Source: Syncephalastrum monosporum B8922
Lineage: Eukaryota > Mucoromycota > Mucoromycetes > Mucorales > Syncephalastraceae
NCBI GenBank assembly: GCA_000697355.1
Contig: JNEN01001249.1
Span: 124,001 to 188,000 of the forward strand
Length of the DNA: 64,000 nt
Direction of reading: 5' to 3'
Shown here: positions 24,574 through 35,718 of the stretch, piece by piece
Layout: each line of letters starts with the position of its first letter
Numbering within the stretch: position 1 is the first letter of the stretch
Notes under the pieces: model-generated
What the model saw: only the letters and a program-made list of their open reading frames with translations
Database searches by the model: none
What the model was told of the DNA's origin: nothing
Made by a program: the position numbers and the translations under genes

Positions 24574-25245
24574 TCTTCGTTTCTTTTTGACCGTCCCAGC
24601 CAAGTTTTATTGGACTTTGGGCGACAATGAAGACTTAATTCAGGGCTAGTTTTTATAGAGCTGATCAGGTCAATGGAGAGCAAAAGAAATGAGGGAGCGG
24701 GCAGTAACAACCGAATAAAATACGGGACTGCACCTCAATGCTGCGCGACCCATTTCGATATTCATGCCACTGTAGCGGACATTTGATTTGGTAACGCTTT
24801 CCTAATGAGGAACTTTTGATCAAAGTACCTTTTACGCTGGTGGTTGTTATAGTGCGGTTACTTTTGTTACTTCTGTTACCTCTTTTGGAGCTGTGGCGAC
24901 AGTGATCTGGCCAAGTTGATGATTTCTAATGGTCCACGGTCTTCCAGTACGTGAGGTGACGACCATCGTACGACGGCCAAGGTTTTCCACGCTGTTGGCA
25001 AAGGAAGAGCATGATCACTGCTTGATAGATAAAAGCATTTCTTCTAGTTGCTTGAGATCTCGTAAGCTTATGTCCATCTAAAATGTGCATGGCTTATTTT
25101 CGTGGTCTGCATGCGTATATAATGGATTTTGCATCTACCCTCTTATAGACTGCCTGCTCCTTGAACCTGTTCTCATCCCCTTATACTCAACCTACAGACC
25201 AAACGCAACTCTCTCTCGAGACTTAAAGCCACTTCCTTTTTTTCT
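24574..25245. other. Spacer between two F-box genes
   Basis: About 670 bases carrying the promoter of F-box protein 1 and the 3' region of F-box protein 2. No other gene or repeat was recognised. Confidence 0.5.
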
Positions 25246-26515
25246 TTACAAGTACTTAATTGCTTTGAGGCTAGGCGCCTTGGCAAGCAAGGCATTCTTA
25301 CCCTCGTCTGTGAATAAGAAACACATATGTATAGACACCTCTGTCAGAGCATTCAGCGTATTGAGACTATGGAGGAAGTCGTCGTCGAGGCAACTGCATT
25401 CGTCTAACGCAAGCGTCTGGAGGTACGGTAGAGGAACGGGCCCCACTTCTCTTACCTCGGCGGACCTTGGTTCGTGTGCGTCAAACGGTCGCCAGAGCGA
25501 AGTCAAATGCAAGCTCTGTAATTGAGGGCAGCACGTCAAGAATTCAAGTATTAGCCGTTGATTGGAAGGAGAGTTGGCGAGCCGAAGATGTCGTAGGTAA
25601 GGCATTTCAAGTGAAGGCTGTCTATGGAGGTCATCGAATACGATATCCAGGTGCAGCAGCGTGTTCCGATTGCGGAAGAGCAAGTCGGCTGCGTTCACCC
25701 TGTGGTTATACCAATAAGGCTGCAGGACCAGCTTCTCGAGGCCCAGCTGCTTGTCTGTGTCATGGTCGCGCGGTGGGAATCGTTGATAACTATCTTCACT
25801 GGATGTATAATCTTTTGCATGGACTGTTATATCTTTTAAAAGTGGACACCATCTGTGGACGTCAGCGACAAGCTTGACCACGCTGTCTTGTACGGCGTAG
25901 TTCCAGACGACGAGCGAGCGCAGGTTTGGGCACTGCTTGATCAGTGAGAGTGAAAGCGGGTCGTTACTGAGCCAACGAAGGTGTGACAGATGCTCATGGA
26001 GTAGGTGTGAATCAGGTAACGCGGGTGGGTTGTCATAGCCTTCAGGAAGCCGAAAGCGGACTACCTCGAGACATTCCAATTGGTCCGCCAGGAATCTACG
26101 CGGATCAAGAACCGGTGACACCATGTAACTAATGTTGTCTTTTCAAGTGCGTCAGCATTCGCCATATACTAATTTTCAACTCACTTATCAACCGAAGCGT
26201 TTTTAATTGTGGAAAGCGTTTGCGGTACAGGACGTGGACCAGTGCAACATGAAATGCAGGCTCACCTATGCACGCCAAAGAACGAACGTTGTCAGCCGGG
26301 GCATTTGACAGCCAGAGAGGGAAGCCGTAGTTCTCCGAGGGACCCAAAACGCCGCGTTTTTTCGTATATTCTATATGGCGCCACAGGTCGGACCACTGGT
26401 TGAGCAAGATGTCTCGCCACTGCCGTGACACCCCCGTGCACCGCACACGGTCTTGAAGGCTAAGCTCTTCGAAGATGGTGTAAACAATGTCAAACGGGAG
26501 TTTCTCGCCTATCAT
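25246..26515 (-). CDS. F-box/LRR-like protein 2
   Basis: Probable SCF ubiquitin-ligase receptor. Exons (minus) are 26185-26515 and 25246-26138, giving 407 residues. The intron is only 46 nt, with donor gtgagt and acceptor aaaag; the nearer ttag acceptor would break the frame. The F-box is at the very N-terminus (E-K-L-P-F-D-I-V-Y-T-I-F), followed by D-R-V-R-C-T-G-V-S-R-Q-W-R. Leucine-rich segments follow, with C-P-N-L-R-S-L and C-P-Q-L-Q-S-L landmarks. The F-box part and the C-terminal D-E-G-K-N-A-L-L-like end closely resemble F-box protein 3 at 50.2 kb, so those two are paralogues. Confidence 0.87.
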
Positions 26516-29500
26516 TCCTGCTTTGACCGTCTATGGAGCTTTCTTGATCGATATATTGACCGCTAAGTAATGTCCTATCGTATTATGCAGCTTAGAGCCG
26601 TACAGGACTGACAGACGAAAATGTCGCAGCGCGAAAGAGAAAGCAAAAAAGAAAGAATACACGGGGAGCACCCATCCATTTATTATCAGCCAGGTCAGGC
26701 GACCATGGTGGATTGTGTTTGCCGGTGGTACAAGGAACGCAGGCGACAGCATCCATTCGCCTGCCAGGAAACGTGATTTTCAGGCACTGGACAACACGGT
26801 CCGCGCGTGTGGTAATCTCTGGGCTGCAACTTCAACGGCCATAGCTGTCTTCAGTCATGGCACAATGTCAGTAGATCATTCTTTCTTGGGCAGCTTCTCG
26901 ATCTAGATCTCGATCTCGATCCAAAAAAGCAAAGCGTATCTAACCCTCATTCTCATCAGCTGATGAAAAAAGCGGGTTCGCCTTCAATGGCCCTAGGCCA
27001 CACTATTATCATTCATTTTTCTTGTTTCATTCTTAAGTATAGTGCCAACAGGTAGACAACAAATCATCGAACAAAGTCCTCTGCATCATCCGTTTAAGGG
27101 CACCTTAATTTTGTCTTGAATACGACGCACATGCGACCACAAAAGATAATTTCGTGGAAGCAATATGAGACGCCTGCATTCGTAAAAAACTACAAAGAAA
27201 AAAAACTTTTCACGGACGGCGCCGGGTTTTATAAGAAAAAAAAAAAAGATTAAAGCGGCGCACCTCGCCATACCCCGATCGCAAGCGATGGCCGAGCCAC
27301 CAATCAAAATTTCCACGACCAGCGTCCACTAGCGCGCATCTTTGGGTTTTTAGGCACACGCCCGAGACAACGAGCAAATCATTAGCAAAAAAGCGAAGTA
27401 AAGCAGCTGCACAGAGCGCGTCCCTGATAATCACATCATGGGAATCAACGACCGTAAGTTTGTTGCACTCGAAAATGACGCGCGCGCGTTTTTTCTTGAC
27501 AAACCAAGTATAAAGGACGTCCGGCCCGTGCCATCTCATTGACAAAAGCTGACACCCGTGCCTTGGGAACGTTACCCTCCGCCTGGGTATAGCCTTTTTA
27601 AATTTAGAACCACGCAGGCTTACATATGCACTATTCAAGGGCCCGATCGGAAAGCCCGCGACGCCTATTCAAAACATGCGCGCGCTGAGAAATGGAGATA
27701 ACCCCGGTATAATTGTGTTCAGGGCATCGATTTTGGGGGCCGTCCGGTTGCTATCTGAAACGAATGATCTATGCACAGATACAAATTGCATCATCCAGCA
27801 TAACAGGGGCGAGCATACCATCGAAACATCATATAGTAGAATGCATGATGTTGTTTACATTATCAGCTCATATTATGCTCCATGCTATTTTAGTGGACCC
27901 AAGGGGTGGATCCGCATGCCACATTCGCTCTTATTGGTGTATGTCTACTCAATCGACGCCTCTACCTTGCTTGACTGGATCAAAAGACCTCTTGCTGATT
28001 TTTACCTGTTATGTTTATCGTGACCAAGACCAAGGTAACGACGTTATCAGCAATGCGTTTGTTTTGTTGGATCGGGATGATTCGCACACATACTTCACCT
28101 ATTGTTGCACATGCAGGCTAATGTAATGGAGATATGTGCTATAGAGAGCAGCTAAAATAATAAGGGTCCATTGCATGCCGATCGCACACATGTCTAAATG
28201 CTGGCATATCTGATCGAGCGAACGCTTCTTTTGGATCAAAATTGTTTGTTATTTGGCCCGCAGCGACAGATTCAATGTTGCAAATATTCCCTTTCTACCT
28301 GTTCCATGCGGCGGATATGCACTGGGATCTCCGTCCATCTATCTGTGCACGCTTTCCCAAAGACAGGAGAATCAGTGTTTTACACAGACCAGCAGCATCT
28401 TTTTTTTGTGTAAACTCCTGGAATGCAATAGAGTGTCCTTTTTCGTTTCGCTTTTGCATACACATGCTCAGGTTTTGACAGGTGAATGGCGCTAAATTCA
28501 TAGTCCAAGCCGACAAAGCAGCGAAAAAGAAAGAAATCAGGCGTGTGATTGATGTTGATCATCTGACATGAAACTGAACAAGGCGTGTCGCATCTAACGG
28601 TTGTGATTGGTATATGACAATTACCGGGGCGACCGGTGACTGTATGATTGACAACCATGCGTTCCTGACCTGATCTGCGCGTTGATTCCTTCATAGACAG
28701 GATACATGAGGAAATAACGTATGGCCATGATATCATTAGAAATGGTTATGGACTTTTTAAACGTAGCCGGTGATCGGGCTTGAATCGAGGAAGGTAGGAC
28801 GAATGATGCGCAAAAAAAAAAAGAAAAACTCAGAGAGGCGTTGGTCTTTGTAATCCCACGTGTAGTCTGTGTTTGTGTAATCCCAACATGGATGATCATT
28901 GCAAATGGAGCTGGCACGGACACCAACGCCGGAAAAGAATGCATTGCATCGAGCATCCGAACCGTACGCTTCAACGACTATTGGAAATAACCGTTGTCAT
29001 TCGATTTGAACTAGAGTGTTTTCAAGAAAGCATGTGTTTCCGAGCGAAAAAGAAGAAGGATAGGTGCGTCTTATAGGCATGATCCTTCCTTTTAGGAGTC
29101 CTTCCTAGGTGGGCCGGGGGGGGGGGAAGGGAAAGACGTTACATATGATATAACGGGAAATAATAGTACGACACCAGAAAGTTACGGTGTTCCAATATGC
29201 TATAATATGCTATTTTTTTTTTTTTTTTTACATCAGATGATGCAACAATGTGCGCATCCCATTATTATTAACGAATTGTCATAGCCTCCGAAGAACGGTC
29301 TAATGGATATTATATCGTTTTAGCTTGAATTGGACTCTGCATCCTCAGTCGTCTTTAGGGGTCCCTCTACTATTTTGTTTTATATAAAAAAAGAACAGGA
29401 GGTCATGATGTAGGGATGGAAGAGCGAGAAGGAACACTATTTTATTTTCTCTTTTTTAGGGCAAGTCATATAATGAGAATATGCATCTGAATAAATAGTA

Positions 29501-29877
29501 ATAAAACGATAAAATTCATATGCTTCCTGTTGTTATTTTTTAGGCCGTATCACTTAATGGCGTCTGAATGATGCAGCCATGGAGAACGGACGGAAAGAGG
29601 GAGGGGGACACGAACGCGCAGACGAGGAGGAAAAAGGGAAACGAACAGAAGAGAGGGGGTCAGTGTAGGACGAGAAGGAGAAGGGAGAATAGCGGAAGTA
29701 CTACCGAATGGCCTTACAGTTCAGTTCAGTCAGTAAGAAAAAAAAAACGTGTGGTGCTATTTTTGGGTTCCTTGCCCAACGCTCTCTTTTTTTTTTGTAT
29801 TTTTTTTTCTTGTTCTTGTTCTCGTTCTTTCTCTTTCTCCTTCACTTTTTTTTCTTTCAATATTCTTAACTGAAGCG
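26516..29877. other. Gene-poor gap of 3.4 kb
   Basis: Between an F-box gene and the Skt5/Chs4-like gene there is no recognised gene. A locally GC-richer patch at about 27.25-27.70 kb is open on both strands (see findings). Frames at 27676-28126 (plus, up to 137 codons) have no family resemblance. Homopolymer runs occur at 29.11 kb (G) and 29.21 kb (T). The last 150 bases are a strongly pyrimidine-rich leader for the next gene. Confidence 0.5.
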
Positions 29878-31413
29878 ATGCAGTCAGCAGCAGAGACCCA
29901 GAAAACACTGCCTTTGCCGCCCAAAGAACAACATGATGTGATGCCCTTGCCGCCTAAAGAACAACAAGCAATGTTGTCGCCGCAGCCAACGCCAGGGCAA
30001 CCACAGTTCCTGAATATCGATGGCCCACCTCCGCCTCCGAAGCATATGGTGGACATCACGACTGCCCCTTACCCAGCTGCCTACTCTGTCAAGAATGGCA
30101 ATGCATCGGCGCAATCGCTGCCGATCCCGCGCCAGGGCAGCCCGCGCTCACCGACGCCTTCCAACACAGCGGGCAGCACGCGTTCGTCGTCGGTGCTGGA
30201 TGTGTCAGTTTTGGGCCAGAGCGGCGACCAATTGCTCGACCACTCGCACCTGAAGCCGGGCGCCAATGCCTCGCTCCTCTCGTACAACCAGACCATCAAC
30301 ATGTACCGCGAGAACGCAAAGAAGACCAACAGCCCCGATATTCAGTGTGATTTTGCCATTTTCCTCGTCGAGGCTGCCAAGCCCGTCACCGACGACGACA
30401 CGACGCGCTGGGAGTATCTCACTGAGGCGGAGAAACTCCTCCGGCAGCTCGCCTCGCGCGGTCACGCCGAATCGCAGTATTATCTTGGCAATCTCTACGC
30501 CTCGGGGCTGCTCAGCAAAAAGGGAAAGAACGAATTCGACAAGGCCTTCCCACTCTTTGTCCAGGCCACCAAGCATCACCACGCCGACGCGGCTTATCGT
30601 GCAGCCAAATGCTATGAAGACGGCCTCGGCACCCGCCGCGACTCGTCCAAGGCCGTCCAGTTTTATCGGTAAACGCCCCCGCCCCCCAAACAAGCGCTTG
30701 GGCTGAGTTTTTGTGGGACTGATTGATTGAATAGTAAAGCAGCCACGTTGAGCCACCCCGGCGCCATGTATCGTCTCGGCGTCGCCGAAGTCAATGGCGA
30801 GCTGGGCATCTCGAAAAATGCGCGCGATGGCGTCAAATGGCTTAAGCGCGCGGCGGAGAGCGCCACGAGCGAATACCCCCATGCCATCCACGAGCTGGCG
30901 CTTCTGCACGAAAAGGGCATCGACAATGTCGTCTTTATCGACCTCGACTATGCCGTGTCTCTGTTTGCGCAGGCCGCCGACCTCGGCTACGCTCCGTCCG
31001 CTTTCCGCCTGGGCGAGTGCTACGAATACGGCAAACTCAACTGCCAGCAAGACCCGGCCCTCTCCATCCATTACTACACGATCGCAGCCCAGCAGGGCCA
31101 TCGCGAGGCTTGCTTTGCGTTGACGGCGTGGTATCTCGTCGGCTCGCCCGGCATCCTGCCGCAATCGGACGAAGAAGCCTACGTCTGGGCCCGGAGGGCT
31201 GCTGAGAAGGAGCTGCCCAAGGCCGAGTACGCTGTGGGCTACTTTACAGAGGTCGGCATTGGCGCACCAAAGAACCCCGACGAGGCAATGCGGTGGTACA
31301 GGCTCGCGGCAGATCACGGTGACAAGCGCGCGATCCAACGTCTCCAGGGCAAGCCAAGCAACCCCAAGCAGTCAAAGAACAAGAAGGGCCAGGAGGACTG
31401 TGCCATCATGTAA
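29878..31413 (+). CDS. Sel1-repeat chitin synthase activator (Skt5/Chs4-like)
   Basis: Homologue of yeast Skt5/Chs4, which activates and positions chitin synthase at the cell cortex. Exons are 29878-30668 and 30735-31413, giving 489 residues. The first 150 residues are Pro/Gln/Ser-rich and probably disordered, with two P-L-P-P-K-E-Q repeats. From about residue 190 on there are six or seven Sel1 repeats with the A-x-x-x-L-G-x-x-Y-x-x-G pattern (for example Q-Y-Y-L-G-N-L-Y-A-S-G and A-F-R-L-G-E-C-Y-E-Y-G). The protein ends C-A-I-M, a farnesylation-type CaaX box preceded by a Lys-rich stretch, as in yeast Skt5. This fits membrane anchoring. The start was chosen at the ATG after the pyrimidine-rich leader. 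The frame is open further upstream, but only through low-complexity Phe/Leu-rich sequence. Confidence 0.92.
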
Positions 31414-32638
31414 TCCAGTATAAAATAATCAGGCAGACAGAGAGGGGCGTGTGCGTGTGTGTGCTTGCGTGCATGTATGTCTCTCGTAGTTTACGACTCG
31501 TCCACCATCACCACCACCAGCACCACACTCTCTTCATGACACCTCAGCTCCTTCATATCACACCACACAACGCATTCATCACCTCAGATCATACTCACAC
31601 GCACGCACGCAACTTCCAACTCACACACACAAAAGGCAAATCATCAAACGCACACACACAACATATATATACCTTTCTTCTTTTTTCATCATTATTCCTG
31701 TGTTTTTTCTTTAATGCTACAAGAAGACCTCTGTTCTCTTCCTCTTCCTCTTCCTCTTCCTTTATTTCTTTTCCTTTTTATTTTTGCATACATACATCCT
31801 ACACATCTCCAGCCTTTCGTGCTTTATATTAAAAAAAAAGGGTGGCGCTTTCTTGGCAGAAAAAAAATACAAAACTTGCTATTCACTCTTCTTTATATGG
31901 CCCGAGCCAGCGTTGGAAGGTACACAAACATAGTGTAATCTGATCAGACATGTGCAACAAAAAATACCGCCTTTCCCCATAGTCTGCCCGATTTAACTTT
32001 AAAGTAGAGAACCGCAGCCTCTCCTCCTTAGCATCGGTGCATGGTTAACCCCACCACCCCCCACCACCTCATCATCCTGACAGTAGGGTGAGAAGTGGGG
32101 ATCGTACAGAGAAGGCTGCTAGAATATTATTTTTGGCTAAAGAGCAGAGAGTACGCTCCAAGACACAAGGGCGAGGTACGTGGGGATGGGAAGGGAGGTG
32201 GGGGGCTCTGTCTGTGTCTTGCACAGGCGGATCGGCTTTGTCCGGACGAACCAATGTGATGGCTGCCCTGAATGCGAAACGAGAAGCATTCTTTTTATCG
32301 AGATAGGCAGGTAGGATAGAGTAAGATCGGATAAAATACTCGAGTCGCGGGAGAGGGAAGACCGAGTCTATTCGTTGACTATGTGATAGGCGTGAACAAG
32401 TACAAATAGACTTTGAGCTGACGAAGCAAGGCCATCATAGGCCGAAATACAAAAAAGTGCGACGGGTTTCGATGTCCATTCCTTAGAGATGAGAAATCAG
32501 CAGCCAATCAATGGTTGCTTACCAACCAGGGCGCGGCTGACATAACGCAGTTTTAAAAGCGCCCCTCTTCTGTGTGTTTTTGATCTTTTTTTTCTATATT
32601 TCATTTTTCCTTTGTTTCTATAATCTTCATTGACTGCC
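31414..32638. other. Intergenic, 1.2 kb
   Basis: The 3' region of the Skt5/Chs4-like gene is rich in CA and ACC simple sequence, followed by C/T-rich stretches. A TTTTAAAA sequence at about 32551, some 88 bases before the thioredoxin reductase ATG, is a possible TATA-like element. No further gene was seen. Confidence 0.5.
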
Positions 32639-33828
32639 ATGCCTGAACATCACAAGGTTGCTATTATCGGCTCTGGCCCTGCAGGTAAAGAAAGAGAGAA
32701 AAGGACATACCAGTCGAGTCGAGCGACAGACTTGTCAAATGAAGCACGTATGGGGGTATTAACGTCATTCATTCATTCTACAGGTCACACCGCCGCTGTC
32801 TATCTCGGCCGTGCTAATCTCGAACCGATCCTCTTTGAGGGCATGATGGCCAACGGCTTTGCGCCCGGCGGTCAGCTCACGACCACGACCGATGTCGAGA
32901 ACTATCCCGGTTTCCCCGAGGGCGTGATGGGCGGTGACCTCATGGAGAAGATGCGCGCCCAGTCCGAGCGCTGCGGTGCCAAGATTGAGACGGAAACCAT
33001 CGAGAAGCTGGATCTGTCCGAGCGTCCCTTCAAGCTGTGGCGCGAGGGCGCGTCCGACGTGACCGATACGGCCGATGCGGTTATCATCGCCACCGGTGCG
33101 TCGGCCCGCCGTATGGACCTGCCCGGTGAGGACAAGTACTGGCAGAACGGTATCTCGGCCTGCGCTGTCTGCGACGGTGCCGTCCCGATCTTCCGCAACA
33201 AGCCCCTCGTCGTCATTGGCGGTGGTGACTCGGCTGCTGAGGAGGCCATCTACCTCACCAAGTGTAAGTGTCTATTCATTTGGGGTGTCTCTCTCTTCGT
33301 TGTGTGTATGTGTACGAGTGATTTTTTTGACACATTTTCACATTAGATGCCTCGCACGTGCACGTGCTTGTGCGCCGTGATGTCCTCCGTGCGTCCAAGG
33401 TCATGGCCTCGCGCCTGCTCAAGCACCCCAAGGTCACCGTGCACTTCAACACTGCCCCGACCGAGGCCATCGGTGACGGCTCGCTCCTGACCGCTGTCGC
33501 CACGAAGGATACCAAGACCGGCGAGCAGGGCAAGATTGACGCGAACGGTCTCTTCTACGCCATCGGCCACGACCCCGCTACCTCGCTCGTCAAGGGTCAG
33601 CTTGACCTCGACTCGGAGGGCTACATCCAGACCATCCCCGGCTCGGCTGAGACCAACATCCAGGGTGTCTTTGCTGCGGGCGATGTCCAGGACAAGCGCT
33701 ACCGCCAGGCTATCACCTCGGCCGGTTCGGGCTGCATGGCCGCCCTCGATGCCGAGCGCTACCTCGCCGAGCTCGAGGAAGGCGTTGCCACCGAGGACCG
33801 CACCAACGCTGACCAGCCCAGCAAATAA
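32639..33828 (+). CDS. TRR1: Thioredoxin reductase (NADPH), low-molecular-weight type
   Basis: FAD enzyme that passes electrons from NADPH to thioredoxin. Exons are 32639-32684, 32784-33263 and 33347-33828, giving 335 residues, the usual fungal/bacterial size. The FAD motif G-S-G-P-A-G is at the N-terminus and is split by intron 1. [15 protein letters not shown] follows. The redox-active cysteines are C142 and C145 in C-A-V-C-D-G. The NADPH motif G-G-G-D-S-A-A-E-E and the C-terminal [16 protein letters not shown] motif are complete. Intron 1 (99 nt) is a multiple of three and stop-free. The true ATG is three codons inside a longer open frame that begins with TTG. Codon use is strongly biased to C-ending codons, typical of a highly expressed gene. 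Confidence 0.97.
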
Positions 33829-34317
33829 GAAAAAGAAAGTGTAAATTCTTGATTTTTGCATGTTCATATCCCAGCCTATTTCTCCTTCTTTTACACTATA
33901 CTACACACACACACACACACACAATCCTCCCCTTCTGTTTCTTTTTGCCATGTATACACACAACTCCCCCTCTCCCCCTCCAATGCCATCGCTACAAAGA
34001 CACACATACAGAGCACACATTCTTATATACACAACCATACATATACGCTGGGGGGAGGACCACCATAAAAAAGAATAGAAAGAAAAATTAAAAAGGAAGC
34101 TATCAGAGCCTCATAGGCGTCGTTTTGCATTTTTTTGTTACTCAGTGTGATTTCACAGGCCCTAAGAATGACACACAGACGACGTCGCACAAGGAAAAAG
34201 CCAAATCCCTCTAAAACTCGTCGCCCCACATTTTGCACCGCCCTCTGCTGTATTTAAGTTTTTGATTGTTTTCTTGTTTCCCTTTTGTCTCCTTTCCCAC
34301 TTGGAAACAAAAAAAAC
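33829..34317. other. Intergenic with CA repeat
   Basis: The 3' region of thioredoxin reductase includes a (CA)n microsatellite at about 33903-33923. A TATTTAAG sequence at about 34251 lies some 65 bases before the next ATG. Confidence 0.5.
33903..33923. repeat. CA dinucleotide microsatellite
   Basis: About ten uninterrupted CA units in the presumed 3' untranslated region of thioredoxin reductase. Confidence 0.9.
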
Positions 34318-35281
34318 ATGAAGCACTCCATTCTCCTATTCATGCTCCTGCTTCAGCTGACCCTCGCGGCCGTGATGATGCCCGAGAGCGGCATGCCTGA
34401 AGACAGCGACGCCCTTTTGGATGACGCTGCTGCGGTCATGGATGCTCGTCTTTTCACAACCGCAGACGAGCGACCCGAAGAACAAAACACCCTGAACGAC
34501 GACGACGACAACGAAGTCGAGGAAGAAGAAGAGGAGGACGAGGACGGGGTGGACGTCGACGACGATGCAGAAGACGATATCTTCCCTGACTTTAAGAACG
34601 ACGAAGGCCAGGCATTGCTCTTTGATGCGCCACCCCCTCACCTCTTTAAAGAGGAAGAGCAGGATGAAGACGACGACGCATTGTGGCTCGAGGAGGATCT
34701 GGATATCGATCTCGCGCCCTACCAATGGCAATGGCGTGGTTTTCTCGTGGTGTCCGTCCTGATTCTCGCCTACCAGGCGTGGCGAAAGGGAAAACGCACG
34801 CAAGAAGCAGTTGACGAGGTAAGTCCATTCTGCGTGAGAACTCATCTTGTTTTTTTTTCCTTATACTGACGGATTCCCTATTTTCCCTTTGTCTCGTGTT
34901 TAGGCTGCGGATTTGAAACTCCCTTGCATGGACGATGCGTTGCCTGTAAGCATAACAAAGCGTCTTTTTTTTTTCTCACACCAAGGCCATGTATTCTGAC
35001 AGTCGATCTCTTTGTTTTCTGTAGTTTCATACCCAAGGTAGTAGTACGCCCAAGTGTACACACATGGCTCCGCTATTATTAGGGTGAGGCTGACGCTTTT
35101 GTAATTTATATTAGATGTGGCGCGGTCAGACGAGAAACACAGCAGCACACCCGCAGCAGCGCAGCCAAACCGGCGGCACTCGATGGGTGTCTCTCACGTG
35201 CGAAAACCATCGTACTCACCTCCCAGCCGTCGCATATCCCTGCACACCACCACGACCACCCAAAACAGCAACTCGCAATAA
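34318..35281 (+). CDS. Unrecognised acidic single-pass membrane protein
   Basis: I do not recognise a family. Exons are 34318-34818, 34904-34945, 35025-35037 and 35115-35281, giving 240 residues. Residues 1-18 form a clear signal peptide (M-K-H-S-I-L-L-F-M-L-L-L-Q-L-T-L-A-A). Residues about 50-135 are extremely acidic, with long Asp/Glu runs broken by short hydrophobic patches. One transmembrane segment (about 145-160, F-L-V-V-S-V-L-I-L-A-Y) is followed by W-R-K-G-K-R. The last 80 residues are basic, Ser/Pro/Thr-rich and probably disordered. The predicted topology is an acidic lumenal or outer domain with a basic cytosolic tail. The third exon is a 13-nt micro-exon; all junctions keep frame. 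Acidic lumenal domains are seen in ER calcium-binding or cargo-handling proteins, but no such role can be assigned here. Confidence 0.75.
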
Positions 35282-35718
35282 CAACACCACGGTCCAATCC
35301 ACATAGCACACTTCAACTCCAGTCATTTGTAATTCTTCTTCGTTTGTTACTTACTACTAGTCCCCTACACCCCACCCCCACCCCCACATCATCATCATGT
35401 ACTTTATCACTTGTAAATCAGCGTACACCCCACCCCATATACTTTCCTGTCTCGCTCAACTCGTTTATATATATATAAACTTTGCATTCTCTAGCACACC
35501 ATTTCAAACACTCGTTTGCACAGGAGTCCATTTCAAACACCGCCTATATAAATACCCTCCATTGGGGTATGACGCAGGTATAAAAGGACGCCCCTTTGAC
35601 CGCTTTCCATTTTTTCTTTTCTGTGTGTGTGGGTGAGTCATCAACCCATCGCCTCCCCGTCCCATTGTGTTTCTCATCTTTCCAGTCCCTTCTTTAATAA
35701 AGCAAGCCTTACTTTGCA
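35282..35718. other. Intergenic, promoter of TFIIA subunit gene
   Basis: Pyrimidine-rich DNA with several TATA-like sequences, including a TATATATATA run at about 35467 and GGTATAAAAGG at about 35578. No gene was seen. Confidence 0.55.
35579..35586 (+). promoter_or_regulatory. TATA box of TFIIA large-subunit gene
   Basis: A TATAAAAG sequence about 135 bases before the ATG of the TFIIA subunit, followed by C/T-rich leader DNA. Confidence 0.5.

Noticed and set aside
27210..27638. 142-codon minus-strand frame as a gene
   Set aside because: It has no ATG near its start, no recognisable family, and overlaps an equally plausible plus-strand frame.
29749..29877. Upstream ATG giving a longer Skt5/Chs4-like protein
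   Set aside because: The extra residues come from a pyrimidine-rich leader and read as Phe/Leu/Ser low complexity; the ATG at 29878 follows that leader as in neighbouring genes.
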